DNA of 64,000 bases. Source: Ceratobasidium sp. AG-K (Eukaryota > Basidiomycota > Agaricomycetes > Cantharellales > Ceratobasidiaceae). Of the stretch, positions 44,653-57,638 are shown piece after piece. Below the pieces are notes generated by a model. It did not search any database. It saw only the letters and a list, made by a program, of their open reading frames with translations, and was not told the DNA's origin. Every line of letters begins with the position of its first letter. Position 1 is the stretch's first letter. The position numbers and the translations under genes are program-made. Location of the stretch: assembly GCA_037039685.1 (NCBI GenBank), contig JAWNGF010000005.1, positions 2,480,001 to 2,544,000 of the forward strand, given 5' to 3'.

Positions 44653-46926
44653 ATGGCCTTAGTTACAGACATGACACCCGAGGAGTTGGCTCACACAATC
44701 ACAGAGGCATCACAAATGTAAGTGTACAGACTTGACGCTGCTTGTCTAAGCTCATACAAAGTCCCTAGTACTGCTGCAAAGGTATGCACTCACTTGCCTC
44801 GTGCGAAGGCGAGGTTCACGTTCTTTAGTATTACCTCATTGCGAGCATTACTATGATGGCCTATGACATGATTCTCACGTTCCATCTGGAGGTGAGTGCG
44901 TTGTTTGTGCCTTGAGTGAGGCTAATTTCAAGGGTCAAGTATGAGTACATTTGGAAGAGAAAGAAAACAATTGTCTCGTACTTGTTCTTGCTCAACCGCT
45001 ACCTCAACCCGTGTTGTACGTCTGGTCTCACGACCTCGCCACTTCGGAAGCTCACCATCGATATAGATTACATCATCACCACAACTTCATATTTTGACCC
45101 AGCATGGACATTCGACGTAAGTAGTTCACTCAAATCCAAGCAGCCAAACCCTGATAGACCTTCCTCCTCTAGACGTAAGCCCTCTGCCTAATCATGCAAG
45201 AAGATTTGAGTTCCTGACACGGTGAACAGCTGTGTACGATTCGTCAAGTTTGAAGGCGAGTAAACTAGATCTGTCATTTCTCACGGGGGTCTAAATACCA
45301 TATTTGTAGGAGCAACGACATGCGCATCATATGCGATAACAAACTTAATCATGACCCTTCGTGTGCACGCACTCTGGCAAAACAAATGGGTGCTCGGATA
45401 CTTGCTCTCGCTAGGGGCAATCCAAGTGGCAATGTGGGGGTACGTGTTGCATTATAGTGAACGTGAGTGTTCCTGCAGGGCGCATCCCTGATCCGACTGA
45501 CGAACGAACTTTTGGTTAGCCGTCGACTACCCCAGTATTGATGTCATCTTTCATGGTGAGTCGCTTTGGCCTGGTACTGAGTCGAAAATTTTGAATCAAA
45601 TTTGATGTTTATAGGTTGTATACTCAAGGGCAAGGAGAGCATCGGTATGTGCCGCTTGTGATGTTTGGTTCGCATGTTCAAACCCTAGCCGACATTTGTT
45701 AGGGAATAAATGGCAAATGTGGCTTTTCGTGCGTCAGCCCCATCCTTGACAACTACAAATCCTGATTGATTGTCACCCCTTTAGGCATACGTTATATTCG
45801 ACAGCTCTGGTGAGCTTTGGCATACCGGTATAAGCATATGTGCTGGGCTGATTTGATTTCAGTTTTCGCGCTCGTGCTGGCTAAAACCCTGCGATATTCT
45901 CGAGAAACACATTCTCCGTTGATCAAGACGTTGAGGTGAGTCCAGATTGTTAAACTATGTTGAGTAAATGCTTATCATTTACTGGTCATTAGGAATGATG
46001 GAACAGCATACTTTGTGTAAGGGCCCCTTGTCTTCGTTGTGGCTATATCGCTAAACTGGTCGCCATCAGTGTCATATTCACAGTGAACGTTGTTTGGCTA
46101 GTAATGACTTTCCATGCGGCTGAAACCCTCAAGAATATTAACGAGCAGTGAGTGCGATATGATTATTGACGGGAAAATGTTTACAAGTCTTCTTTCCGTA
46201 GTTTCAGTCATCTGTGAGTCTTACTCTCTTTGGGCTGCAGAGACTATCGACTAAACATACAACAGTGTCTCGGTCGTTCTCATATCACGACTCACAATTC
46301 ACCTACGATCTGAAGGAGATCGACATAGTAAAGAGACTTGGCGCCCCAGCCGCCCACTACCTTCGGCACGCGGTCGACTGCACTCCAACTCCTTCAGCGG
46401 CGCAGGTCCAGATATGACCGCCTCAGTTTGCACATACGCTGGCCAAAGGTGGACTCGCCCCGAAAAGGGCAAGGGAAGGTCACTCGACGAATCAGTTGTT
46501 GGCTCTCCTCCCGATAGCCTCTCAGCAACACTCAGGCCTAGTTCGGATTCGACAGTCGTCGATTTCAACACCGACGTCGAAAAATCGGCCGAATCGTCGA
46601 GAATATGGAGGAGGAGCACATTGATTCGTAAAGAAAGCGATACGCCCGAGAGCGACCGACCTAGGGAGCGCCCGGCGAGTTGGATTACCCGAATGCGAGG
46701 CGTTCGACGGGATTCGACCGCGCCACCGTTCGGTAATAATTATCCGATGGAACCCTATGTGAATCCATTCCCGCTAACCATGGCCTCTTGGGAGACGGCA
46801 CGCGAGGCGGGACCCAGTCCCATCGAGGCTGCTGCGTTATCAATACGGAGGAGTAGCGAGGAGGGATATGCATTCTCTATGCCAGATAGGCCGCCCATCG
46901 CAAGGTTGGCCACCGAATTCATTTAA
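44653..46926 (+). CDS. DUF6533-type multi-pass membrane protein
   Basis: A basidiomycete-expanded family of seven-helix-like membrane proteins of unknown role. The start lies in GCCGCCATGG, giving MALVTDMTPEELAHTITEAS. Many tiny exons follow. The diagnostic DUF6533 stretch is assembled from exons near 44830-45020: YLIASITMMAYDMILTFHLE, then VKYEYIWKRKKTIVSYLFLL running into NRYL. Later exons are hydrophobic helices, for example near 45340-45480. The last exon begins near 46265 with VSVVLISRLTIHLRSEGD, the end of the membrane part, and continues into a long Ser/Arg-rich cytoplasmic tail ending ARLATEFI at 46926. Exact borders of the middle exons are uncertain. Receptor-like function is sometimes guessed for this family; nothing here proves it. 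Confidence 0.75.
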
Positions 46927-47543
46927 AAAAGTTTTATGCTTCCCCTTTTTTCTTTCCTTTTCTGAGTTCATTTTCGATTCTTCTCGCATGGTTCATTGTT
47001 TTCACGTTGTTCGCATTTCATCTTGTACTTGGCATCATTCATAACTTAAAGCAATGCGGACTTTTCACCGGCATGGTGGTGATGGAATTTTTGCACGCAT
47101 ACACCTCATGGGTGATCAACGCGTGCGCGTGACTTTCCAGCCCCTATCCAAGGCCAAATGGGTCATCGTCACATCTGTGACCATGCTATTCGGGATAAGC
47201 GTTACGCCCATTGGAATACCTGCGTCGGTGTAATTGCCTTTTCTGGTGTGTGTGTGGAATTATAGAATCTTAGTCATATTGTAGCAAGTGATACGCTTGT
47301 ATCGTAACTATGAGCTGGTATATGCGCAAGATAGTACGTGGTGCTAGCGCGATCTTATTCCCTATGACGGCCGCGTGGCCTGCCCTGGGGTCAAGGTGCT
47401 TGGTCACCTAGAATAGCTATTCCCTGAGCGCTACACGTTCAATCACACGACCAGTAGTCGCGCCCAGTGATCACCACTGTCCCTTTCCAGCTGGCTATCC
47501 AGGAGATAGCCGGTCTTATTCCAAGAAATAAGGTACCCGGTGC
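46927..47543. other. Intergenic 3' flank of the DUF6533 gene
   Basis: About 600 bp starting with a T-rich stretch, as expected of a 3' UTR. No gene or repeat was seen. Confidence 0.5.
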
Positions 47544-47911
47544 TTACCCTCGCTCGGAATCGACCGTGCTGAGCTGAGCTCGAGGCGTGACTGCGTGCGA
47601 CATGACCGCCGGTACAGGGAATCTGATGTACTGACGATCGTCTGATCGAAGGGATTTGTCAAAAATTGACAGTCTTGACTTTGTAGAGTCGATTGACATC
47701 ATTTGTAAAGCCTCGAGGTCGGACATTGTCCAAGTTTTTTCATTGGGATAATAAGTTGTCGTGTTTTGGTCGAGTTCTGAGAGATTGAGATGAGATGAAG
47801 CGACATACAACTATCATTCGCACAAAGGATGTCATCATCGCTCATTAGAACTCGATTCTCAGCAAAAAATTCAACCGAGCCATCGCATCGCTTCCAAGGT
47901 ACAGCCGGCAT
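47544..47911 (-). CDS. Possible small hypothetical protein, two exons
   Basis: A first frame MPAVPWKRCDGSVEFFAENR could join, by a very short intron near 47780-47820 (GTTGTATG..TCTCAG), to a second frame with NPNEKTWTMSDLEALQ-like content ending TVDSERG at 47544. The first frame alone also stays open for 70 codons. There is no domain, signal or membrane segment. Both intron size and gene status are doubtful. It lies just downstream of the SEN54 stop on the same strand. Confidence 0.25.
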
Positions 47912-47989
47912 CTAGACCACCAGGTCACCCACGAACCGGACATCACACAACCCATCAAATAGCTATAATTTCAGTTTTCAACCTCGTGA

Positions 47990-49634
47990 CTACACCATCG
48001 GCCAAGAAGCAAAATCTCCTTCTGCGAACCTGACGAGGTTGATCATGCTCCCGTCCACCGCTGCGACAACAACGCTCTTCCGTCCGGCTTTTAAATGCAC
48101 AAACGGGTTGGGGTGTGTCAATGGAGATGGGAGGAGACCCATTGCACGACGGAGTTTGTCCCACACCCCGAGAGGTTTATCGTCCTTTTTTGCCGGGGCG
48201 GGTTTCTGTTGACCTGCCTTGGCGTTGGGTGGACCTCGTTTACGAGGCGGGGGCGGCGGACGAGGTTCAACGGCCGCAAAGAGCTCGGTGAGTTGGTGTA
48301 TATCAGGAACAGGCGTTTTCCTCGCGCTGGAATGTATTAGTTTGACCCCGGATGAAAGGCGGGGACTCACTCGATGACGGCGATTTCGAAATCGGGTTTG
48401 GGGACGTCGAGTTTTCGCCATGGTGTACTTGGTTTCCAGACGTTCCAGAATATTTTGAATGGAGGGTTGGCGGTTGGGGGCTGGGTTCGGAGTGGGAGGT
48501 CGTGACCCGAGGGGATTGTTCGAAGGGACTCGAATATCGAGGCTGGGTAATTGGTTGTGTCAATAACCCGATGCATCAATAGTAATACGTATTAGGGTTT
48601 ACCTATGCTGAATGATCGAGGTAGTACACCGAGCGCTCCGATGATGGAAGCCCCGCGATGAGGACCAAATGCGAGCGACCGTATTGCAGCGCCCAGTTTG
48701 GATACCCGTACAGAAACCCTCTGGATGAAGGATGCTAATACTGACCTCGCTTTTGATGCTACCGAGGTTTTAAATACGTTGTTGGGTGGAGGTAGAGGGT
48801 AGAGAGGGGTATTTGCTGGGCGGGTGGCACGGCCGACCGCATAGCCAAGACGTTTGAGGTAAGCGTATACCTACTTTATTGCATCGACAAGAAAGCTCAT
48901 ACTATATGATAAACTTGTACTTACCAGGTAATGGTTAAAGCTGAGTCCGTCCACGCCAATCATTTCGGTAAAGGCTTGCTGGACGCTCATCGGTGCCCCG
49001 CTAGTCAAATCGCAATCCTCGAGATCGGAGCCCAGCTTCTCGACAATCGATGGTGAAACTTCGTGCTCTTTCCAGCAGAATAACGAGCCACGCTCCATCA
49101 AATACAAGGTCTCCTCGGGCATCAGCTCCAGGCGTTTATGAGGTTTAGCTGACTCGGAGTGGGGCGGTGGCGCACGCAGAGCAGAATGGCCGAGCGACGA
49201 AAAGTGGGTGCCGCGTGAGACTATGACATGTGCTCTTCCTATTCCAGGGTGCCAGATCGCGTACGACATTGTCTTGCTGTATGTCGCAGGTTAGCCATGG
49301 TTGAGTTGCCGGCACTTGACTCACCTATTCGCAGCTCGCGATCCCTTGAGCGCGCTAAACATTGCATTGCGGGATCTGGTTAGGACATGAGACTGTAGTG
49401 CAGTTGCTCCTCCTTCGGCAGGTTCGAATTCCTTGTCTCCTCGCTTGGGTATGACGGCGCGAGAGATGCCGCGGATGCCACTACTAGTCATCAGATCAGC
49501 GACAACTGCAAGCAAATAGATACCCACGGAATGTTGGTCCAATCCGGCATCCCCTCGTCTCCGGATGACTCTTCATCTTCATCGTGTTGGTCCTTTGGGG
49601 CGACGTTGGTTGGGAGTTCGAGTTGGTCGTCCAT
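47990..49634 (-). CDS. SEN54: tRNA-splicing endonuclease subunit Sen54
   Basis: Structural subunit of the nuclear endonuclease that cuts introns from pre-tRNA. It starts MDDQLELPTNVAPKDQHDED at 49634. Next come SRAVIPKRGDKEFEP and LTRSRNAMFSALKGSR, then after an intron MSYAIWHPGIGRAHVIVSRG. The Sen54 N-terminal domain hallmark LMPEETLYLMERGSLFCW follows, then SVQQAFTEMIGVDGLSFNHY, which leads after an intron to VYAYLKRLGYAVGRATRP, the typical YLKRLGY motif. The C-terminal exons contain FKIFWNVWKPSTPWRKLDVP and the acidic/Pro-rich stretch near 48200, and the protein ends GDFASWPMV at 47990. No frame breaks were seen. It is divergent from the aldo/keto reductase cluster. Confidence 0.88.
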
Positions 49635-50584
49635 CGTGATCTAAAATAAGTTGCAAATTGAACATCACTTAGGTAACACTCATTTGGTCCTGAGCAACAC
49701 ATCAACTGGAGCTTGACCACGACCAGCAACCTATGGATCTGATGCTTGCGCTTCGTCCCGGTATTATACACCCATGCGGTATGCATAACACGAGAATGTA
49801 CAACGAGAAAGACATTTGAATCATACCAGAGCTAATACAGCGCCTGGACACTAATCAATTCACCATTCTCGCCGCTCAGACCATGGTCCCTGAACTGCTA
49901 GTAACCGACTAGGCGTTATTCACCCAGTCCTACTTGTATTAGGTCTCGTGCGATGAGTTACTTTTAGTCTAGCTTCCATTTTTACTTTGTGGGATTCGAG
50001 AGGTGAGCCAAACGTTCGAGATCAGTTGGATTGCTGTATATATGGGTTCATCGGCAGAGCTTCTACGCTAGAATCAAAACATACGAAATCACCACCATAG
50101 TTTTATATTTATTCATATCCCGAAGCGCACGTATCGCCATTCGAACAAACTCTAGCGGGTGGAGGTCGGAATCATTCGAGCCAGTACAGTGCCGCAATAA
50201 CGAACGAATACCCTACGGCTAGACGCTTCGCTTATCCAACTCTCTCGGCCGCAAGTATTCTTTCCCTCGTCGCATCGGGCGGCACGATGTCGTGCGTATG
50301 CGTGCCGCTCCTCCAGCCCTACAATTACAAATAACAAGTGCATGGATATCAACGTCCACCTTATCAAACTACTCGTCTTGATAAGAACCTCGATGCCTAC
50401 ATTGACAATGGTGTCATTTTCCTATACGCATCCACCTCCACTTCCATTCGGCAACCTGCCGGCCTCCACCATCCCTTGATACCGTCGCTACACATCCACT
50501 ATCAACACGCGTATATAATGGCACGACTTGCTGTGCAGACTATAGCAAACCACTGCATTTCTCTCAACAAATACACCACTCGAC
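49635..50584. other. Divergent region between SEN54 and AKR-A
   Basis: About 950 bp holding both promoters. A segment near 50290-50480 resembles the region upstream of AKR-B (both contain CAATTACAAATA followed by Thr/Pro-rich-coding-like CCACC tracts), as expected if the upstream DNA was duplicated with the gene. Confidence 0.45.
50512..50518 (+). promoter_or_regulatory. TATA box candidate of AKR-A
   Basis: TATATAA about 67 bp before the AKR-A start codon. The distance and sequence fit a core promoter element. Confidence 0.4.
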
Positions 50585-52065
50585 ATGTCTTCTGCCGTTG
50601 CATCCAACAAGAAAATGCCCTATGGTACGTGATGATCTAATTTACCGGTGCCGAATTTACTGACTGGAGCGTTCAAGTCCGGTTGGGCAACTCTGGTCTC
50701 AAGGTATCTCGCATCATCTTAGGACTTATGAGCTATGGCAGTACCGAGTGGCTCAAATGGGTGTTGAACGAGGAAGAGGGGATCAAACATATCAAAGCTG
50801 CGTGAGTACGGATACCCACGCACCTGCATTCTTCTAAAGGAATTCTACACAGGTATGACGCTGGTATCCAAACCTTTGACACATCCAACAACTACTCTCA
50901 CGGAGAGTCGGAACGCATCCTAGGAAAAGCTATCAAACAGCTTAACCTACCTCGTGACGAAATTGTGGTCATGACCAAGGTATGCACACGCCATAATTCA
51001 CTGAAATCATATAACATAATTGACCTACTCATCAAGTTGTACCATATCGTTGGTCACGAGCCCGGTCCAGTCATTTATGGCGGCGATGCTGCCGATGCCG
51101 CAGGATACGTTAACCAGTATGGCCTCAGCCGCAAGGTACGTTATTCCACCTACCCCCTATTCAATAATTCCTTGCTCACCCTTTGCAATTTAGCATATAT
51201 TCGAGTCGATAAAGCACTCGTTGGAACGGCTTCAACTCGACTACGTCGACGTCCTCCAGGTCCACCGCTTCGACTACAACACTCCCATCGCCGAGACCAT
51301 GCAAGCTCTTCACGACGTCGTCCAAGCTGGATACGCTCGCTACATCGGAATGTCGAGCTGCCACGCGTATCAGTTCCACGCGATGCAAAACTATGCAATC
51401 AACAATAAACTCACGCCGTTTATATCGATGCAGAACCAGTATAGCCTGCTTTACCGAGAGGAGGAGCGCGAGATGATACCTACTCTCGAGGTGAGCCAAC
51501 TTGCGCTATCACAACTCGGTAGTTGGCTGATTTTGGGGATAGATGTTTGGGGTTGGTATGATACCTTGGTCGCCCCTGGCGCAAGGCTTGTTGACTCGTC
51601 CGGTCTCTCAAACGAGTTTCCGGTCTGAAAACAATCCGTATGTCCTGGGTTTGTCCTCTCTGGCCTGATACTGAGTTTTATCGCAGTTGGCACGCCCTCC
51701 TAGAACCGACTAAACAAGCCAATGAAGAAGTTATCATTCGGTAGGTCATGCTTTCACGACATGCAGATTGGACTCTCACATGAGATTATTAGGGTCGAGA
51801 AGATTGCCAAGGCCCGAGGAATTAGTATGGCACAGGTTGCAATCGCCTGGGCTTTATCCAAAGACGTGCTCAGCGCGCCGATTATCGGAACCACGAACCT
51901 GAGGAACCTGGAGGATATTATCGGTACGATCCTACATCTCCACAATTCTAGAATATTAATTCAACGTGTGCGTCTATAGGAGCTGTCCATGTCAAGCTGA
52001 CGGAGGACGAAATCAAACAACTCGAAGAAACCTACGTCCCTCAAGCTATTGCAGGCCATGTCTGA
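50585..52065 (+). CDS. AKR-A: aldo/keto reductase, first of four tandem copies
   Basis: NAD(P)H-dependent carbonyl reductase of the yeast Ypl088w/versiconal-reductase-like branch. It starts [13 protein letters not shown]; exons then give [51 protein letters not shown], an exon [19 protein letters not shown], and [20 protein letters not shown]. The catalytic tetrad is visible as Asp and Tyr in FDTSNNY, Lys in VMTK and His in [41 protein letters not shown] and [20 protein letters not shown] follow, and [13 protein letters not shown] lines the cofactor site. It ends [10 protein letters not shown]. About nine exons, about 345 residues. All exons join in frame. Closest to AKR-B. The physiological substrate is unknown. 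Confidence 0.9.
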
Positions 52066-52550
52066 GATGTTGTGGGTTCAAGGTGTCACTGTTCGGCCCA
52101 GTCTGTGCATTACCCGTCCTAGAGCCTGAATGTATATGAGACGATTAGCCCGAGCACATGCGGGTGGAAAACATAACATGAATGATTCAGGCAGCTCAGT
52201 AACGCGTTCGCCCTTTGTCCTTCCCGCTGGAACATCCCGCGGCATATGGCAGTACGTATGTGCGCCATCCGGCCATGCAATTACAAATAGCGAGATTTGT
52301 GAGTCATCAAACCACTCTTCTTATAATTTAGATCCTCTGGTTTGGCATTGCCAATCACTTCGTGTTCCCCGACGGGTCCAGCCTCCATCAGCATTCGTGA
52401 GTCGGCCTGAGTCGGCCAAACTCGGCCAACCTCGTCGCACCTCTGCTGTACCTCCACTTTCGGATTTCAAAACGTCCGTACAGGGGAAACAAATCTTCAT
52501 CTAGCGTACAGCGAGCCATTGTACTCTTCCCAATAGAAACGCCGCTCGGC
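52066..52550. other. Spacer between AKR-A and AKR-B
   Basis: About 490 bp with partial similarity to the region upstream of AKR-A. A TATAATTT at 52321 is a weak promoter candidate. A tandem-like run of GTCGGCC/CTCGGCC near 52392-52430 was noted. Confidence 0.45.
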
Positions 52551-54027
52551 ATGTCTTCAACCGACACGCCCAATAAGAGACTGACCTATGGTATGACCTT
52601 GTTGAATTTCATCAGTATCAATCGTCATGATTACAACTTCACAGTCCGCTTGGGAAACTCTGGTCTCAAGATATCTCGTATCATATTGGGACTGATGAGC
52701 TACGGTAGCAGTAAATGGTTCAAATGGATACTAAACGAAGAGGAAGGAATCAAGCACATCAAAGCCGCGTGATTACGCATACCTTCCCCGACTCCTCATT
52801 CACCTAACAAATCATGATCTAGATACGATGCTGGTATCCAAACGTTTGACACGTCCAACAACTACTCCCACGGCGAGTCGGAACGCATTCTAGGTAAAGC
52901 TATCAAGCAGCTGAACCTACCTCGAGATGAGATTGTTGTCATGACCAAGGTGCGTACGCGGCTTGGTTCATCGATGGTATATTACATACCCGTTTATCAA
53001 GGTGTACACTGTCGTCGCTCGTGAGCCTGGACCATTTATTTGGCCGGGCGAGGCCGCCGATGCGGAAGGATACGTCAATCAGTATGGTCTCAGCCGGAAA
53101 GTACGTTATCACACACCTTCTCTTCACTTGGACCTGAGTAATCACTTTTATCATAGCATATATTCGAGTCGATCAAGTATTCCCTGGAACGGCTCCAACT
53201 CGATTACGTCGATGTCCTCCAGGCCCACCGCTTCGACTACAACACTCCCATCGCCGAGACCATGCAGGCCCTTCACGACGTCGTTCAGGCAGGATACGCT
53301 CGCTACATCGGAATGTCGAGCTGCCACGCGTATCAGTTCCACGCGATGCAAAACTATGCAATCAACAATAAACTCACGCCGTTTATATCGATGCAAAATC
53401 ATCATAGTCTGCTTTATCGAGAGGAAGAACGCGAGATGATTCCCACTCTTGAGGTAAGCTTTCAATTCATACGCCAGTATTCGGTTGGTATGATATAGGT
53501 AGATGTTCGGAGTCGGTATGATACCTTGGTCGCCCCTTGCACAGGGTTTGTTAGCCCGCCCGCTCTCTCAACATACTTTCCGATCTGAAAACAATCCGTA
53601 TGTACTCGATTGGTTCACCACACTCTAACGCTAAAACTTGATCACAGCTGGCAGGCCCTGCTAGAACCGACTAAACAAGCCAATCAGGAAGTTATTATTC
53701 GGTAGGTCATGTATACATGACGCGCAGATTACAAGCTCACATAGGGTTATTAGCGTCGAGAAGATTGCCAAGACCCGAGGAATCAGCATGGCGCAGGTTG
53801 CAATTGCTTGGAGCTTATCCAAGAGCGTACTTAGCGCACCGATTATCGGGACCACAAGCCTGGAGAACCTGGAGGATATTATCGGTGCGATCGCGTCTCT
53901 CCAAAGTTGTTGGTGTATTAATTCAACAACGACATTTCTAGGAGCCATTCATATCAAACTAACAGAGGACGAAATCAAACAGCTCGAAGAAACCTACGTC
54001 CCCCAAGCTGTCGTAGGCCATGTGTGA
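52551..54027 (+). CDS. AKR-B: aldo/keto reductase, second tandem copy
   Basis: Same exon pattern as AKR-A. It starts [55 protein letters not shown], an exon VYTVVAREPGPFIWPGE, and [20 protein letters not shown] carry the tetrad Asp, Tyr, Lys and His. [29 protein letters not shown] and the end YVPQAVVGHV follow. The first intron is longer than in AKR-A and would stay open if read through. A 104-bp stretch of the sixth exon (53292-53395) is identical to AKR-A 51329-51432. No frame break was seen. The C-terminal exon border near 53880-53940 mirrors that of AKR-A. Confidence 0.9.
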
Positions 54028-54818
54028 ACCTGTATGGTTCAGTGTATTTCTGTTTCGGTCCTGGTCGCTTATTGCTCCTAGGATCTAAATGTACATGAGA
54101 CAATTGGCCCTAGCTTGTGCGGGCGAACCACGATTTGAGTAATTCATCTATCTGAGGAATCCGCTCAGAAACTCCCGCGACCATGTATCAGCCGAGATTA
54201 GCTGAGCTCGGCCACTCCCCTCGACCGAAAAATCCCGCACTGCAGAAGACCTAGCGTAAGTTTATCCGCATACAGCATTGGCCGATCAACTGCTGATAGA
54301 AAGGTGCTAGCGACCAACCAATGAGCATAAGAGAATACTCTTATGTCAGCTAATATCCGGTTAGGTTGACTGATTGAAGAAGCTGCGAGACGTTACCATC
54401 GGTGTGGGCAACCCGATTGTTGGTCCGATACACGGAGGAAGGACGCAAGAAGATAATTTGCAATGCATGTTTCTCGGGGAGAACCTTGTAAATCATCGAC
54501 TATCCTATTCAGTCTGTAGAGTTGGCTCAACTCGATGCCCGAAATTCCCATTACTGTGTACTCGCTCACGCATATAGTTTGCCAAACCAGCGCGAAGTAT
54601 TACTCAGAATCTACCGCCAAGAGATACATATACAAAGCGTGGTCACCGTCACTTTCAACCCAAATAGTATAAAAGGTCAAGTCCTTGGGCTCTAGCAGCT
54701 TCCACACCCCTTCAACCCAGTTGTTTTTCACCGTTTAGTAACGTACATATTCAATCTGTTCACCCAGTCAAACTCCCTCATACTATATCTTCCAGAGCCT
54801 TACATACACCCTTGCGCC
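54028..54818. other. Spacer between AKR-B and AKR-C
   Basis: About 790 bp. It contains a CCAAT sequence near 54320 and the TATA box listed separately. Open frames here show no motif. Confidence 0.45.
54668..54675 (+). promoter_or_regulatory. TATA box candidate of AKR-C
   Basis: A TATAAAAG consensus match about 145 bp before the AKR-C start. This implies a 5' UTR of roughly 110 bp if functional. Confidence 0.45.
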
Positions 54819-56334
54819 ATGTCTTCGACTGCGGATACTAAGAAAATGACCTATGGTGAGTTCCGTACGGTACCCGTTGCATGGTTTGGGCTCATTCAAG
54901 TGTATTTCAGTCCGTTTGGGCAATTCTGGTCTCCAAGTATCGCGTATCATTCTAGGTTGCCTAGGCTATGGTGACCCCGAATTGGTCAAGTGGGTACTTG
55001 ACGAAGATGAGGCTATCAAGCAGATAAAAGCTGCGTAAGTGACCAACTCGCAGTGTTCCTGGTCACGAAACTTACCCATTTATTTCATTGCCATGAAGCT
55101 ACGATTCCGGAATTCAGACATTCGACACGGCAAATATTTACACCGATGGTGCCTCGGAGCGCATCCTAGGTAAAGCTATCAAACAGCTGAACCTGCCTCG
55201 CGACGAAATTGTAATAATGACCAAGGTAAGTAGATAATATCACAGATCATGCATACCCTGATGATATATACTGTAACTCTGCACATTGAAAGGTGGCGGG
55301 CGTTGTCGCTCGCAAGCCTGGTGAGATCGTTGACGCGTTTGACGCCGCCGCTGCCGACAAGGCAGGGTATATAAACCAGTACGGACTCAGCCGAAAGGTC
55401 CGCAAACTCTTTTCCTGAACTGATCGGCAGAAGCATGACCTCAACGCAAAATAGCATATATTCGAGGCCGTCAAGCATAGTCTCGAGCGCCTCCAACTCG
55501 ATTACGTCGACGTCCTCTTCTGCCATCGCTTTGATCCCAATACTCCCGTCGCAGAGACCATGCAAGCTCTACACGACGTCGTCCAGGCGGGATATGCTCG
55601 GTACATCGGGATGTCCAGTTGCTACGCGTACCAGTTCCATGCGATGCAGAACTATGCGATCAACAACAAGCTCACGCCATTTATAGTAATGCAGAACCAG
55701 TATAATCTGGTCTACCGAGAGGAAGAACGGGAGATGATACCTACTTTAAAGGTAAGTTACTGTTTTCTGAGTAGAACAGGTTCACATTATTAAGCGGCGC
55801 ATAGATGTTCGGAGTAGGGATGGTCCCTTGGTCGCCCCTTGCTCAAGGAATACTGGCCCGACCTCCTTCTGCCACAACACTACGAAGCGAAACCAATCCG
55901 TGAGTTGGGCTGATAAACGCTGTGAACAACGGTTACTAATCCAAGCTTCAGGTGGGCTAGTTATGTGGAAGGTATCAAACAAGCGAACCTAGGAATTATC
56001 CATCGGTTGGCTATTTCTGACGTTATTGAATACGCGGAACTGCTGACAAGCGATGACTAGGATTGAACAGATCGCAAAATCCCGGGGAATCAGCATGGCT
56101 CAGGTCGCCATCGCCTGGACCCTGTCCAAAGACTCAGTGAGCGCTCCAATCATTGGGACCACAAGCCTAAAGAACCTTGAGGACAGTATTGGTGCGCATT
56201 TTTTTCGCGCCAACATCTCAGACGCTGGGTTAATGAACGCATATATAGGTGCAATCCATGTCAAGCTCACTGCAGACGAAATCAAGCAGCTGGAGGAAGC
56301 TTACCGGCCTCAGGCAATCATGGGCCATGCATGA
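54819..56334 (+). CDS. AKR-C: aldo/keto reductase, third tandem copy
   Basis: It starts MSSTADTKKMTY. Exons give [127 protein letters not shown] and the end YRPQAIMGHA. The tetrad Asp-Tyr-Lys-His is intact. Relative to A and B it has CH instead of QVH before the catalytic site and a small insertion (AAAADKAGY). It pairs with AKR-D, with which it shares an almost identical 3' block including the last intron (56192-56248). All exons join in frame. Confidence 0.9.
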
Positions 56335-57638
56335 AGCGTGTATTCTCGTAACTTGGCTGTGCTCAGCACACACTATAGTATTTCTGGATTGCCGTACGTA
56401 CACGTGAAAATCATTTGCGGGCCAGCAGCCTGAGAACGTAAAGGATGTATATTCCCTCGATAGTGAGTACAACTGAAGCCAATCGCCATGTTCAGCCACT
56501 TGTTATTATTGCCATAGAACCCTGCGAGCTCTAAATGTTCTTCCCTCTGTTTAATCTGCGGCGTCGTAAAATCTGAGCGGATAGGTGTATGACGGGCCGA
56601 GTTTAAAGCCAGCTCACACAATGCGCCACTAATAAAAAATATCCGTTCAAGGTGCTAAGGATCGAATTTTGAGTGAGACCCAGAGTTAAATAACGCCATC
56701 CCTTGCCTTCTGCATGAATAATAGCAGCGAATCCCTCCACTCCCCTCCACCTTTAGTTAGCCTCCACCCCGATACCCATGCGGCCTCCACTCCGACCTCC
56801 ACCTTGACCTCCACTCGCATTGATGGTCACAAATTCAGGGTCGTACCTCGTTGTTTGAATAATTGGCACTGCTGTACTAGGTGCCTTGTCCCCAGAGGGA
56901 CCTGGGTAGTAAAAAGTAGCTGTATTCCCCCGAGGCACTGCACTTTATAGGCCAATGCTATTTCTATCAACACCCATTGTTTCAGGCAGTAATTCGACCC
57001 CCTATAACTTAATTTGTATACTCATTATTGACAGAGTTACGACCAGCAACTCATCAGTTCACTACGGGAATTCCCTCGGTAGTTTCATAGGTCCGAAAAT
57101 CCCATGTTAACTGTGCTAGCTGCCTTCAAGTAAAAGAATATCCGCAAACAAAACTTGGTGCAAAATGCCACACGAATCAGTCAACAGACAACGTGATATG
57201 GATTCAGCTGATCGGAGAAACTGTGAGATGTCGTTTTCGGGGTGCCTCGGCCCGAGTTTTGCTCGGATATCTGGGAGAAATAAGCAATCCCATGACATGC
57301 AATGCCTGCTATTGGCAAGAATCTCGTGCAGCGTCGGTCTAGCCGGTCTTACCGCGTGGCACAATTAGATACTCGAGAGTCCAGTTGGAAAATATTTGCC
57401 ATGCATACGTCAACCCACGACCGAGCTTGGAGCGAAACCTGCCGCTGAGGTACACCTACCCAAAGTGGACTACTGATGATCCGTCTTCCTGGCCGCATAA
57501 AACGCCCAAATTTCGATGTCCTGCTGAGCTCCATTCCCTCCAACCCTTTTACCAGCCAGCATATACATATCAAACTTTTTCACCCGGCCATAGCCACTCA
57601 TAAGATCTCTCCTACCGCCCGGTCTACATCTCCACACG
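56335..57638. other. Spacer between AKR-C and AKR-D
   Basis: About 1.3 kb. Short open frames on both strands (for example 56714-56950 and 57385-57603) lack motifs. A CATAAAAC near 57496 might serve as a TATA element for AKR-D. Confidence 0.45.
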
